Of a DNA stretch of 64,000 nucleotides, positions 37,471-49,941 are shown piece after piece. Origin of the DNA: Adiantum capillus-veneris (Eukaryota > Streptophyta > Polypodiopsida > Polypodiales > Pteridaceae); contig CM043952.1 of the NCBI GenBank assembly GCA_014529385.2, positions 55,156,619 through 55,220,618 of the forward strand, written 5' to 3'. The notes under the pieces are model-generated. The model did not search any database. It was given only the letters and a program-made list of their open reading frames with translations, and was not told the DNA's origin. A program made the position numbers and the translations under genes. Position 1 is the stretch's first letter. The number at the start of each line of letters is the position of its first letter.

Positions 37471-40400
37471 TTATAAACATGATAGATGTTCTTTCCAAGA
37501 GGAATAAACACAAAGTTCATCTAAGAAAGCTTCGCAAAACTCCCTCAAATATTCTCTAAAAGCAGTGTTTATTAATCTTTGGAAGGTAGCAGGGGCATTG
37601 GTTAAGCCAAAATCCATAACACAAAATGCGAACACTCCAAATTCGGTTATAAAAGCAATTTTATCTTGGTCCTCTAGTGCAATTGTAATTTGATTGTATC
37701 CGGAGTACCTACCTAAAAAGCTATAAGCTTCCTCCCTTGCAACTCTTTCAATCACATGTTTTGAATATGGCAAGGGGTAATAGTCTCTCTTAGTGGCGGC
37801 ATTGACCTTCTTGAGACCCACACAAACTCTGAGTTTCCCATTATTTTTTGGAACAATAACTATTCAAGATACCCATTCTAAGTGCTCAATAGGATATATG
37901 AATCTGCATTGACAAGATTTTCAATCTCTTCTTGAACAATCTTTGCATACTTAGGATTCATTGGGTAGGGTCATTGCTGGACAAGTTTAGCCATGCTATT
38001 CATGGGAATTTTGTGTTGCACCAAGCAGGATGGAACACCTTTTATATCATTATATGTCCAAGAAAATATATCCTTGAATTACTTGAGAAGTTATTTAAGT
38101 ACATACTCCTCAGTCTCTGTCAGATCTTGGGCAATGAAAATAGGTTTGGACTCCTCACTTGTGTGTTTGCTAACTCTATTTTCTTAATTATCACTGGACG
38201 ATCATAGAATCCATTGATTCCATTGATAGGTGTTCTCTAGGCCTTTGTATACATAACCTCACGTTCTTCTCTCGTGTAGGATTTGAAGTGTTCAGGTGTA
38301 GGGTGTAAGTCTGTGGGGTCTTGTTGCTCTATGGATTGTGATTTCTCTTCTGCTTCCTTTTCTTGTTGAGCTAACTCTTGATTTTATCGTCTTCTTATGG
38401 TACGGTTCAACTTTGGCTTCTTTGTAGCCTCTAGCCGTGTGATGTCAATGGGTTGTGGACTATACCACATAACGCTTTGAAGGTATTCACCCCAGTTATC
38501 TACCAACTTCCGATGAGCATCACATACCCCTATATAATCAAGCCATTCTGTAGTAGATTTATTTTCATTTATTCTAGAATGCATATTTGCTTGATATCTT
38601 TGCCTCTTATATCTCTTACTCTTGTCTAATTTTTGATTATGGCCAATCTCCAGTGAAGAGTCACTAGATGAATCACTACTTGTATTTTCTCCTCTCTTGG
38701 ATAGATTATCATCTAGGGTATCACTGGGCCTTGAATGGTTTGTCCCCCACATTTGCACCAAGATTGAACTCGGATTCTCCGTCCTCAGAGTCAATTTCTA
38801 TTGATGATTCCGACTCCAAATCATGTGGGCTATAGGCTTTTGAGACGCTATTGGTTCCAATGTCAATCAGCCTTCATGTGGTAGGTCTCAAAAGCTATAT
38901 GTATTGCTCCTATCATATTTAAAGGTATAAGTGGTGGCATTTCATCGCTCTCAAGTGTTACCCAAGTCATCCCCCTATTTCCCCAAGTATCTATGATTGT
39001 TGCTAGGTGGACCCAATCCACATTGTCAGACTCAATCATCCTAGGTAGAACATCCATATAAGGAGAATCTTCCCCAACATTAGTGTCCATTTTACACGTG
39101 TAACAATACTGCAATGGGGCCGAGTGAATTGTGGTGTCAAATCAATGATCAATTATAAATCTATTTCCTAGACGATGTGCCCAACTAGTTACAAGATCCA
39201 CTCAAATGACAGAGTCTTGGAACTGCAAGTAGACATGGTTTTTAGACCTATCATGCACCATTTTTTCTTCCCTCATGAAAGGACATCCTAAGATCATCTC
39301 AGATGACATAGTGTGCTTGGAAAAATCCATAACAAATGAACATATACCTTATTTTGTGTCCAAAGACCTTGATCTTGAGATCCTCTAGCATTCCAATAGG
39401 TTTAACAATAGTCCCATTAGCCATATTTACTACTATATTTGCAGTCCCAAGGTGAGGTCTTCCCATAGATTCCCAGCAATTCTTAGTCACAATGCTAACC
39501 CCAACACCACCATCAAGGATTCCCTTCATAATCCCTTGGTAATGATTGGTATGGTCGCATTGGATTCATTGCCTTCAAAATATTGTCCGAACTTGTTATA
39601 ACAGGTATTTCAAAAACAGAATTTTCATCTAGGTGGGGTTGTGGATCTAAGTGTTTCTCCTCCATTGGCATCTCCCTAGCTCCATCCATCTGTGCAAATT
39701 GTGGTAGCCTGACTTTTAATTCTCCATTGAGGAAAGCTCGAAGAGCTAAGAATAGCTTGGGGTCTCCATATAGTCTGGACATGATGGTGGTTCTAACTTC
39801 TGAAGCCATGAAATCCATCATTTAGCAATATTTAAGGGCACATTTTGGGCTTCAACCCCTTGACATGGGGAAGATGGGATCTCCATTTCTTCGATAGGAT
39901 CAGGTATTCCCTCTGTAAACATTCTCTCCAACAAGAAGGGAGTATGCCCAATTTACCATGACTTAAAGTCACCTTCTTCTTGGATGACACTTGGTATGGC
40001 TAGTGGTCTATGGACTTTGTGAGGTTGCTTTTGTGTAGGGAACACTGTGTTGTAACCTGGATCTACCTAGGTGCTGGCTCTAGATCCCTTTGGGTATCTT
40101 CTACCAAACCCATTAATTGCTTGACTTGCTAAATCTCCTTTATAGGGTTTGGGTAAGTTCCTATCTTCTTCTTGGGCCCTGGCCATTGTGGCTCATGACA
40201 ATCTTCCTTGTTTTTTTCTTTCCTAGTGGTTGTTTTAGTCTCCATGGTTTCACTTGAATCAAAATCCTGTTCAGCGTTGTTCACATATACGGGGTCATCA
40301 CTAGTCCCTATGCTAGTCTTTGAACTGGGGTCTGACTTCACTGCTTTTGGTGATCTCCTCCTTCGTGTTTCCTTCTTCTTTTGGATTGGGAAATTGATGT

Positions 40401-43400
40401 TGTGTTCTTTCTTCAAGAATATAATTTTGGTTTTGGAGCATCGATCGTGTGAGTGCATTTACTGGTACCACATGCGTACTTTGTGAAAGCTTTTCCATAA
40501 CCTCAATCAAATTCAATGGAATGATCTTTGGTGCATTTGGATTATTAGGACATTGGGCAATCAAATGATCTAAGCCACATCGATTACACATGAGTATCAG
40601 CATTGTGGATGTGCTCGCTTGATTGGTTTGCATTATTTTGTAGTCTAAAGGGACATTCCGCTACACGATGTGGACCTCCACACTCATAGAAGAGGTGGTC
40701 TCTTGGAAATGAAATTGATATTTTGGCCTCTTGCCACAAGAGTAACTACTTGATAGACAAGTTTGACTTGTCCCCAATAGTCCTCCACGTAATATTGTGG
40801 ACTTTCTTCAAGTGCATCAATCCCATAGGAAATATTAGGGTCTATATATGTCTAGGGTCTATATATTTCTCATAACCTTCCAAACAAGCAATAGATGATT
40901 CACAAACCACTTGATTCATAGCAGTGATTCTCAGATGTGGTGGTTGTGGTCCTAGCACTGGAGGTGGTAAGGGTGTTGTGATGTTTGTTCAAGAGGTGGG
41001 GCCAACATCAATGTAGGTACTCGAGGTGTGTCCGTCCATGCTAAGGTTGGTCTATTGGCCATTGCACGTTGAAATACTATGCAATCCTTGGCTTGATGAC
41101 TATACCTACCACATGCATTGAAATTTCCTTTAAATTTCACTCTAAACGTAGGGCATTCATTGGTACTAGGTGGACCATAGCAATTTGAGCACCATTGTTG
41201 CTCCCGTCTTGGATACATATGATTTTTTTGTGGGGCACGATTGTCTCTAGGACTTTCTTGAATGGCCTTGGTGAGGTATACTAAGTCGTCTTAGATATCT
41301 TTGCCTCTTTAGCAATAGGCTTTATGGTCATTGGCTCATGCCACAATGCTTGCGAGCTAGTAGATTTAGGTTCAATAGACACTCTTTCTCCTTGAATCAT
41401 TAAATTGTCCTCCAATTGGATCACATTGGTGGTGATTGATTCTAAGGTGGCAATTCCTCTAATGACTAGGCCATTGTAGATATCCTCACGTCGTAGTCCC
41501 CTAATGAATTTATTGAGCAATTGGTTATTATTGAAGCGCTCATTTGGATTACAACAAGAATTCAAATGAGTCAAGTGACTAATAAAGTCTCTCACGGACT
41601 CTCCTTCCTCTCGTTGGGTTTTCTGGAGTTGAGATGCTACACCCCAAAGTACTCCCTCTCGTATGTACTCTTTCAAGAACAATCTCCTAAGAGTAGGGTA
41701 AATTGTTTTTTCTTCCATCCTTAGGGTTCTATACCAATCCCTAGACTTTCCACTCAAGGTCAGGCTTAAAGCATTACTCTTATGCAGTTCATTGTCCTCT
41801 CCTAGGGAGTCGCATATTTGTTCAAATACTTTGATATGCTTTCTCACGTCCCTGTCTCCACTAAATTTTTGTGTGAGATTGGCTATTTGTATTGCCTTAC
41901 TTCTAGGCTCTCTATTCAGCGTGCTACGCATATTTTCAACAATGGATCGACCAACAACTTGAGCAAATGTTGCCAAGTCACCTAAGTGAGAAGGTATGGT
42001 GGGGACACGTGCTCTCAAGGCTGCATGTGGAATGGAGGTTGGCATTGGGATTGGCGTATAGGTAGCCCTTGGGTCCCAAGTTGGGTGCGATGTTGTGCCA
42101 TGTGGTGGCCCAAAGTTCATATGTGTGGCCCTAGGCACATCACATGTCGATTCATGCTAATGCTAGCCGGTACGGTCCCATTGAAATAAGAGCTTGTACA
42201 TTGTGGTTGTGGAGTATAACTTGTTGAAACAGTGGGAGGGATAGAAACTACATGAGCACAAGGGTCCATAGGTGCATATGATTGATACACACTTGTAGGT
42301 ACTGTTGTAGGCATTGGGCTACCATGTAGCAGTGCTTTACTAACAAAGGAGGTCCATTTGTCATGCCCATCATTGGGGTAGGCATGGTATCTTTACCTGC
42401 ATACCATCATCAGTAGGCCTGGACGGCTCCACTTGATCTTCATCATGCACATCGGCTTGCCCTGTTCCCTGCTCTTCTTGCACATGGGCTACTTGGCATA
42501 TCATCAAACACATAACAAGGCAGCTTTACCTTTACCAGCTCAGGTTCATCACACTCTGTCTCCTTGCCATTGGATGTGGACTCATCCGCTCTATTCTCCT
42601 CGTTTGTCTCCCAGCTACATGAGCTTGTATCTTCATCATCACTGGCATCATATACCAACTCTGTATTTGCATCTTGATTGCATTTTGCTACCTTTTCATG
42701 CAAACTTTCCACAAGAACAGGATTTACCTCTTCACACAAAAATAGTTTGTGTCTCCACTAAATGTTTGTGTGAAATTGGCTATTTGTATTGCACCTTGGT
42801 CCACCTCAACATGGAGCTTCTCCTTATTGACAAGCTCGTCCACCCTCGGCACATGCACATCACAAAGCAAAAATATCCAAGGAGCATAGCCAACAGTAGG
42901 CCTTACCTCAACAAGCTCTGCACTTTGAACACTTGAAACCGACTTTGGTCGGACCGCTGCCTTTGGTCGGGCGGACCAAATAACACTTTGCTACCTCCGC
43001 AACAGGAATATTATCTGTTTTCTTCAACACGCCCAACTACAGCTTCCACTTTACCTTCTTGATCTTCCTCTTGGCCAGATAGACCATGTTTTCATAGATA
43101 TCCGCACCTTCTTTGACCTTTTCTCTCATCCTCAAATTCAAGCACCCTAGCAGCTTTGACAACTTCAAGTATTGATTGCTTTTCACCCCAGTAGCAACCA
43201 CTAACTACTTTCAACAAGCTTCAAACTACTCAATAAAAATGGAGAAATCCTTACTCACATCTTGGCGTACCGCTTTCAGCCTTGCACCGGCTTCCTCTGC
43301 AATAATCACCTCTTGAAACTGCTCCAAAAACTAACTTTGAAATCTTTGCCATGATCCTTCATCACTGCTCTTTAAACCATCGAGCCACACTTTGGCTTGT

Positions 43401-43560
43401 CCTTGCATCAACAACGGCACCGTATGTAGCTTTTTTGCATCCTCAACATATGCATCGACAAAAGCCATAACTTAAAATCTGCCAACCAATCCTCGGGATC
43501 TTCAATGCCCATAAATATGGGGCCAAATTCTGTCTCCACCATCTTTGTCATCTTCAAACT
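37471..43560 (-). mobile_element. Ty3/gypsy fossil (gag, retropepsin-like and RT regions)
   Basis: In minus order: a gag-like segment with DPEDWLADFK (about 43390-43560); an acidic stretch at 42440-42740; the main gag at 41281-42138; two Cys-rich knuckle regions (CSNCYGPP, about 41150-41200, and CNRCGLDHLIAQC, about 40550-40590); a retropepsin-like region (about 39300-39530); and RT with DFGLTNAPATFQ (about 37580-37620). Two partial gag-like pieces at the 5' end suggest one element lying in or beside a relative. No integrase is seen. It is broken in many places and clearly old. Confidence 0.85.
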
Positions 43561-43675
43561 TGACCATCAAACACCTCAACCATCAGCCAACCGCTTTGTC
43601 GGCGGCTAAAAAACACGGCTTAAAATCGCAAATCAGAGCATCAGACAGCTCTTCAGTGGGGGACACCAGAAGAGG

Positions 43676-44400
43676 AGAGGCGGAAAGGGAAACACACCCA
43701 GCATACAACACAATGCCTCACTATAGCCCAGGGTATACACAGTGCCCCAATCCACTAGAGTTCACCTTCAAAACTCGACACTGCCCGCAAGAAAACCACC
43801 GCTTGCACACAACCATACGCACACATGCCTTGCAATGCACTAGACAGACCCAATCACTCCGCTCTGCTCAATTCACAACCTTTCACACGCACACAACCTC
43901 TCTTTTTCTCTCTTTGCATGACAAACTTCGGGGGTGACACACACGCCAACACACGCCCGGAAACACACGCACACAAGCAGAGAAGAGAAGGGGGAAAGGG
44001 TAATGACGCCAAGTAGCAGCAATGAATGGTCTTCTTGCATATACGACCATGTACAATCAACCTACACCCCTGCCGGCACAAACATTGGCAAAAAGAATTG
44101 CTCAAAAAAGCTAAACCGTCTCCATCCAAGCTTTGGCGTACGAACAATCTTCTCTTTTGTTGCTCTTTGTTCTGCTGACACCCCCCTATTCTTTTATTTT
44201 CACATTCAGTTAACTCCCGTTTTAATTTCTTGCTATGGGCAACCAACCTTTCTTATGGTGGACGACCATATCGATCAAGGAATTGCTTTGCTAATAAGAA
44301 CTATCTACCATCCTAGACAACAAGCTCCTCAAGCACTCCTTATGCTTTTTGAAGTGCACCACATTGTTGAGATGCCAAGCTCAACATATACGACTCCTGG
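43676..44400. repeat. LTR-like repeat, copy 1
   Basis: CA-rich DNA whose order of short blocks (AACACACCCAGCATACA, CCTCACTATAGC, GACACACACGCCAACACA, GAGAAGGGGGAAAGGG) matches the repeat at 45489. It adjoins the 5' side of the gypsy gag, so it may be that element's LTR. Its exact ends are not resolved. Confidence 0.4.
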
Positions 44401-45470
44401 ATGACTACCACCGACAATCATCATCACTGGCGTGCCTTGGTGAATACACATATCTTTGCCAGTGATACTATAAATGTACTACATTGAGTTGGTCTACCTA
44501 TCGGAGTGATGGCACACTTATTTACTCACTTCACTCACTAGTGGTTTACACTAGACCGTTGTACTAGTTTCTTTTTTATGTCGTACTTTCCTCTTATGCT
44601 TTGTAGACCTCTTATCTTGAGTTAGTGAAGAAGAAGAAGTACAATATTTTTCCTCCATCTCTGTGTGTGTGTGTGTGTGTGTGTGCGTGCTTGCAAGATC
44701 TCATGCTCTCTCCTTCTCTATATCTTAACATGGTATCAAAGCCTGATTCTGTCTGCGGAGCTTGCAGCAGCAAGTAGGACCAACAGATAAAGCGATCTAA
44801 GGATTATCGAGAGCCATCGTCCAACGATCTTTGATTGAGGTGATCCATTTTAAAGAGTGTTCATCTCAGGATTCTATATAGTCCTTTGGAATTTTGGACT
44901 GAAACTGTGCAATTGGATTTCCATTTTGGGCACGTTTCGACCCCTGTTTTGGAGTTAGAGTGCATTTGCATGCAAAAATGCTAAGGTTCAAGATTCTGCA
45001 GATCTACAATTGGGAGGTGTAGAAATATTTGATTTGGTTGTAGTGTTCACAAACATTGTTTGGGAGTGTGGAACTAGTGTATGTACACATACTGTGGTTA
45101 CAAGTGGTAATTGACTATATTTTAGTAGGCTGCTTAGAGACTTGGTGAAGGGTTGGAAACATGTTGTCCAACAATGATGGGCTTAACCACATTGCTAGTG
45201 AGAAGCTGGGCAAGAAAAACTTTCATGATTAGAAGTTTAGAATGACCAATTTACTTATGGGAAAAGGTTATTGGGGCTACATTTATGGAGAGCATGAGAC
45301 ATCACCACCGTTACCAGAGGAAGGTGCAAGTGTTGCGCAGATAAAGATGTTCGGATATTGGAACCATGGAGCTTGAGAGGTCATGTACTGGCATTTTGTG
45401 AGTGTGCAAGACACTATGTTTGGGCATATACAAGATTCTCAAACTCCTAACGAGGCTTGGACCCCCTGTT
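44400..45470 (+). mobile_element. Ty1/copia fossil, 5' end only
   Basis: An LTR-like region of about 330 bp, ending in AACA at 44730, is followed at once by an initiator-Met-type primer site, TGGTATCAAAGC, at 44731-44742. The start of a copia gag follows at 45162 (motif-like GKKNFHD ... GKGYWGYIYGEHE). The fossil is cut off near 45470 by the next LTR-like repeat. Only the 5' part is present, with more than one break. Confidence 0.75.
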
Positions 45471-45488
45471 GTCCTTAGATGTGTTGAG

Positions 45489-46800
45489 AGGGGAGTGCGG
45501 GAACACACCCAACATACACACAAAGGCCTCTCTATAGCTCATGGCATTCACAACACCCATATCCTCTCACAAACCACTATTAAAAAACATAATTCCACTA
45601 GCAGAACACCACCTGCACACACACCAATGCACAAACAAGCTCAAAATCACTGAGATCGGCTACCCACATGCATTTCATAGCTCGTTCCAAACCACACACG
45701 GTTTTTGCACACAACATTTCTCTCAATTTCATTTTGCACACCCAAATGGCTTGGGGGAACACTTGCTGACACACATTGGCACCATATACAAAAGCAAAAG
45801 CATTAGAGAAGAGGTCAAGGGGAAATGACACTGAAGAAATGGCTATGGAAGCCCGATCATGCTCCAAAAATACCATATACAATTCACTTACAATGAATGG
45901 TGCACCCACTCAGTCACAAGGCAAGAAAACACACACCTTGGGCTTTGCAAGCACCCACCTTTGCACAAAGAAGCCCACCAAAACACACACGCATTCATCT
46001 TGACTGTCCAGCAAATGGAAGGGATAAAGCCCCTTGGCTAAAAGCATGAAAAATGACTTTTATAGGGGAAATCTAGTCAATCTTAGCATTTTCACTCTCA
46101 TTGAATGACTATGTACTTCAATTTAGAAATTTGGAGGGGGGGAACCACCTTCACATGCTCTCTCAATTGAACGGGGAGGGGGGGGGGGGGGGGTTTGCGA
46201 ACTAGAAACATCGCTTGTACCCCTAGCATTTTTCAATTTTTATTTTATTTTCTTTTATCTTACCTTTTTTTCCACTTTGGAACTTTCCATTTTTCTCATG
46301 TTTGACCCACTTAAATTTTCCCTCTTGGCCTTGGAGCTCCCTCAACTTGTCCTCTCACTAGCTCATCTTCTTGTACACAACTCCTCCCTCCCCAAGAAAC
46401 ATCGCTAGTGGGGGGGGGGAGTGTCCTCTTTACCCTTGCCTTCAAAAAATGAGGGACCAATGGGCCATGGGAACTGCCCTGCTTAGCTGGATTCCACATC
46501 ATCACTGGAAAACACCACATTTGATAGTGGCCGATCCGCTTGTTCCATCAATGAACTCCAAAAACCTCCGTGGATGCCCAGGCCGCCATCACACAACCAT
46601 ACGTAATGCCATATACCATACACCATAGCTCATGGGAGAGGAGAGCTCCCCTCCCTCTCTCCAACTTGTTATACCACAAGTGGGTCACGGTTTGAGCTTT
46701 ATACCCATCACTCCTATCACTTGCATCTGCATGTGCCCTCTTATGAGTGCCACGTGGTAGATGTAGAGTGCCTCTCCTTGTGGTGGTCAAAACCACTCAA
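45489..46800. repeat. LTR-like repeat, copy 2, with a poly-G run
   Basis: A diverged counterpart of 43676-44400 (AACACACCCAACATACACAC, CCTCTCTATAGCTCATGG, GACACACATTGG, AAGGGGAAATGAC). A further related piece lies around 46560-46640 (ACACAACCATACG, TAGCTCATGGG). Poly-G runs occur near 46177-46193 and 46410-46420. It interrupts the copia 5' end, so it arrived later. Ends are uncertain. Confidence 0.4.
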
Positions 46801-48340
46801 AATATATTGAAGAAACAATTTCTTCTTCCCCATTCAATGCACTACCATATCCTGCTTAGCAGTTGGATTCCCAACAAGCAGTAAAGCCTGGCCAAAATTC
46901 CACTTCACCAACTCCAAGCCGTAGGTACCCCACCGAATCTCGACTCCCTAGAGGCCGCAAACCGAGGGCCCAGAATTTGAGAAAAAAGAAAGGGCATTGC
47001 CCCTCTCGCATTTGGATCAAACTGCACAATGAGTTGCATCTTGGAAATCATAACTTCAATCATCGAGCTATCAAATCCTATTGAGTTCACATGATGCATA
47101 AACCTTCTAGAACCTAGTCAAGGCCAAAAAACCACAAGATGAACTGTCTATCAATGTGACCAGGTTGCCTCACAACTGGTCCCCTGACAAACTTTCAATT
47201 GACCATAACTTGCCCACCTTAGCTCCGATTGATGATCTAAAAGGACTGACAACTTGAGCACTTTGTGTCTATCCACTCACACCATCTCTAGACACCCACA
47301 CCCGGGGCAGTCACTTATCAAAAGATCCCTATATCACGTGCGTTCAAGAGGTAATTAATAATACCCCAATATACATACTATACTTACACTGTGAGACTAT
47401 TTAAAAAACCCCCACCCCCCTCTAATGTATACATAAAAGTATACATTTTTATACATTTTGGTCTTTTAATAATCCTCTCCGGTCAACTCACGTGATATCA
47501 TACATATTCTAAAAAGTGACCGCCCCGGGCACCCACACCACTTTTCCTATCCGTCAGAGATCTGCAAAAACTTCCAACTTTGAACTAGCATAACTTTCAC
47601 CTTGTAGTTCTATTTGAGGAGCCATTTGGGCCAGCTTCTAGAGCATTTTGAACACAACATTCCATGTCATTAACTCATCACTTTGGGCACCTTGAACTAT
47701 CCACCCAAGTGGCCCATTTTGGAGCCTTCAATGGCCTAGAAAACCACCTTAAGCATACACTCCCTCTATCACCTTCCTACCCAGGTCTTCCATACCCACT
47801 TTATCCATTTTCTCTACACCTATAGACACCCTAGTCTAGCACTTCACACTTCCCCTCTTTGACCAACTTTGCCTGCACCAAAGTGCAAGTGCACCTCCTA
47901 GAGTAGAGTGCTACACATGCATGGAGAGATGAGAGAAGAGAAGATGTACATAAAGCACTCGGTGCAATCTCCTTCCATGAAAGAGTGATCATTTTTCTTT
48001 TCTATGTATTTATTTATATGGTTCTTGAGTGCTCAAAATGAGCACAATTTATCCGTCCAGACATAAAGTGACCATAGCTCATAAAGAGGACTTTAATGAT
48101 AAAATATCGATACACTTGCTATCTTTTCACGTAGTCCATAACTCAGTTATGCTTTTGCCGCTTGTCAACTTCAATAAATAAATATTTATCAATTTCCATT
48201 ACATACCTCTCAATTAGGAAAGCAATTGTCCTCAATTGCTATGTTGTTAATATGAAAATCATGCTTCTTAAAAACATTGGTTAAAATTATGTGTGTCATG
48301 AACTTAAATAAATATGTCGGTCGTCATCCACATACTACAT
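46801..48340. other. Unassigned stretch
   Basis: No coding segment with a recognisable motif. The composition resembles the flanking LTR-like DNA, so it may be the interior of an unidentified element. A C-rich run lies at 47407-47420. Confidence 0.4.
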
Positions 48341-48345
48341 ATTCT

Positions 48346-49735
48346 TGAAGGAGAGGAGCTGGGGGCACAACAGAAGAGGAAGAGGAATACACACACACGC
48401 ACACACTCTCACCACTCACACACTCACACACACCACCATAGCCACACACATAGGTTGGATGGGGAGAGTCGACACACACTATGTGCCTCCTTTCTTTCTT
48501 CTCTATCTTATGCACTTAGGCACAATACACACTCTACTTAGTGTTAATTGCTCACACAAGTGCATAGCTGTACACTTAGGGTTAGTAGCAGTTAGTGATG
48601 GGCGGTCGGCCACATGGCCATTAAACCTAACATTCTCCCACTTGATGGCCAATGTGGGCGACCATAAGAATGTAAGAGAACCACTCTTCACCCAATGCGC
48701 ATCAACTCACGACAATGCTGAAACTAATGGCTGGAGAGACTTTTAGTGAGTGCATCTGTTGTGTTCTTTGACGTAGGAATCTTCACTAAATCAAGGCTCT
48801 TGTTTTCTAGGCATTCATTGAAGTGATAACGCACATAAATATGTTTTGTTTTGGAATGATACATTGGATTCTTAGCCAAGGCAATAACACTCTAACTGTC
48901 ACAATGAAGAATTTTGGTAAACACTTCTCCAATCCAAGATCTTTCACTAGGAGAGCAAGCCAAATAGCTTCTTTGTATGCCTCACTCAATGCAACATACT
49001 CTGCCTCTGTGGTAGAAATGGATGTACATTCTTGAAGAATGGATCTCCAAGAAATAGCAGAACCAACAAATTTGTAAATCCAACCTATTGTTGATTTATG
49101 ATTGTGAACACAGCCTGCATAATCACTATCTACAAATCCCTGAATGGATGACTCTCCATGACCATAGCATAATTGTCTATCTACAGTTCCACTCAAGTAT
49201 CTAAGAATCGACTTGATAGCATCCCAATTCCTTTTACCAGGGTTAGAAATAAATCTACCAACAACTCCCACTACATGTGCAATGTCAGGTCTTGTAGCCA
49301 CCATGGCATACATGAGACTACCACAAGCTGAAGCATAACGAACCTTAGCCATTGCAGTTTTTTCCTCAGCAGATTTGGAACAACCGTTCTTGCTAAGTTT
49401 CAAATATGTAGGCAATGGAGTACTCAAAGCCTTCCCATTCTGCATGTTGAAACGATCAAGAACCTTGAGCAGATACTCTTTTTGAGAAAGGTACAATAAC
49501 CTCTTCTTACGATCACGAGTAATGCGCATACTCAAAATGTGATTGGATTCACCCAAATATTTCATGTCAAATTGACTGTTCAGCTTGGTCTTCAAGTCAG
49601 CAATGTCCTTCTTGGAATGACCAGTAATAAGCATGTCATCTACATAAAGGATAAGCATAATAAACTGTCCATTGGGTTGTATTTTCACATAAAGACATGG
49701 ATCCTCATTACTAGGTGAAAGCATGTTAACCTATC
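48346..49735 (-). mobile_element. Ty1/copia fossil, 3' end (RT, RNase H, one LTR)
   Basis: A single 3' LTR at 48346-48632 (TGTTAGGTTTAAT ... CTCCTTCA on the minus strand, with an internal CA-rich part) is preceded by a polypurine tract (CCATCAAGTGGGAG). RT C-terminal side and RNase H lie at 49724-48807, with YVDDM near 49640 and the copia RNase H region near 49000-49100. The element stops abruptly near 49735: 5'-truncated, about 1.4 kb left. It is a distinct family from the element at 17.7-23.3 kb, although the LTR ends are alike. Confidence 0.93.
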
Positions 49736-49941
49736 GCTCTTTTTGTGCTAGTTAACATATGCCAACAAACACATCTTGTAAGCATAACACATGGATAGGA
49801 CAGTCATATTTTTTTAAGTGTGTGGGACACCATCATGAACTATACAAAGTGTAATACTTGGACTTCAAAAATATGGATCGTAATATTTTTAAAATCTCTA
49901 ATAGTTAAGCTCAATCGTTATGTTGAGGTAGTGGTGTAGTC

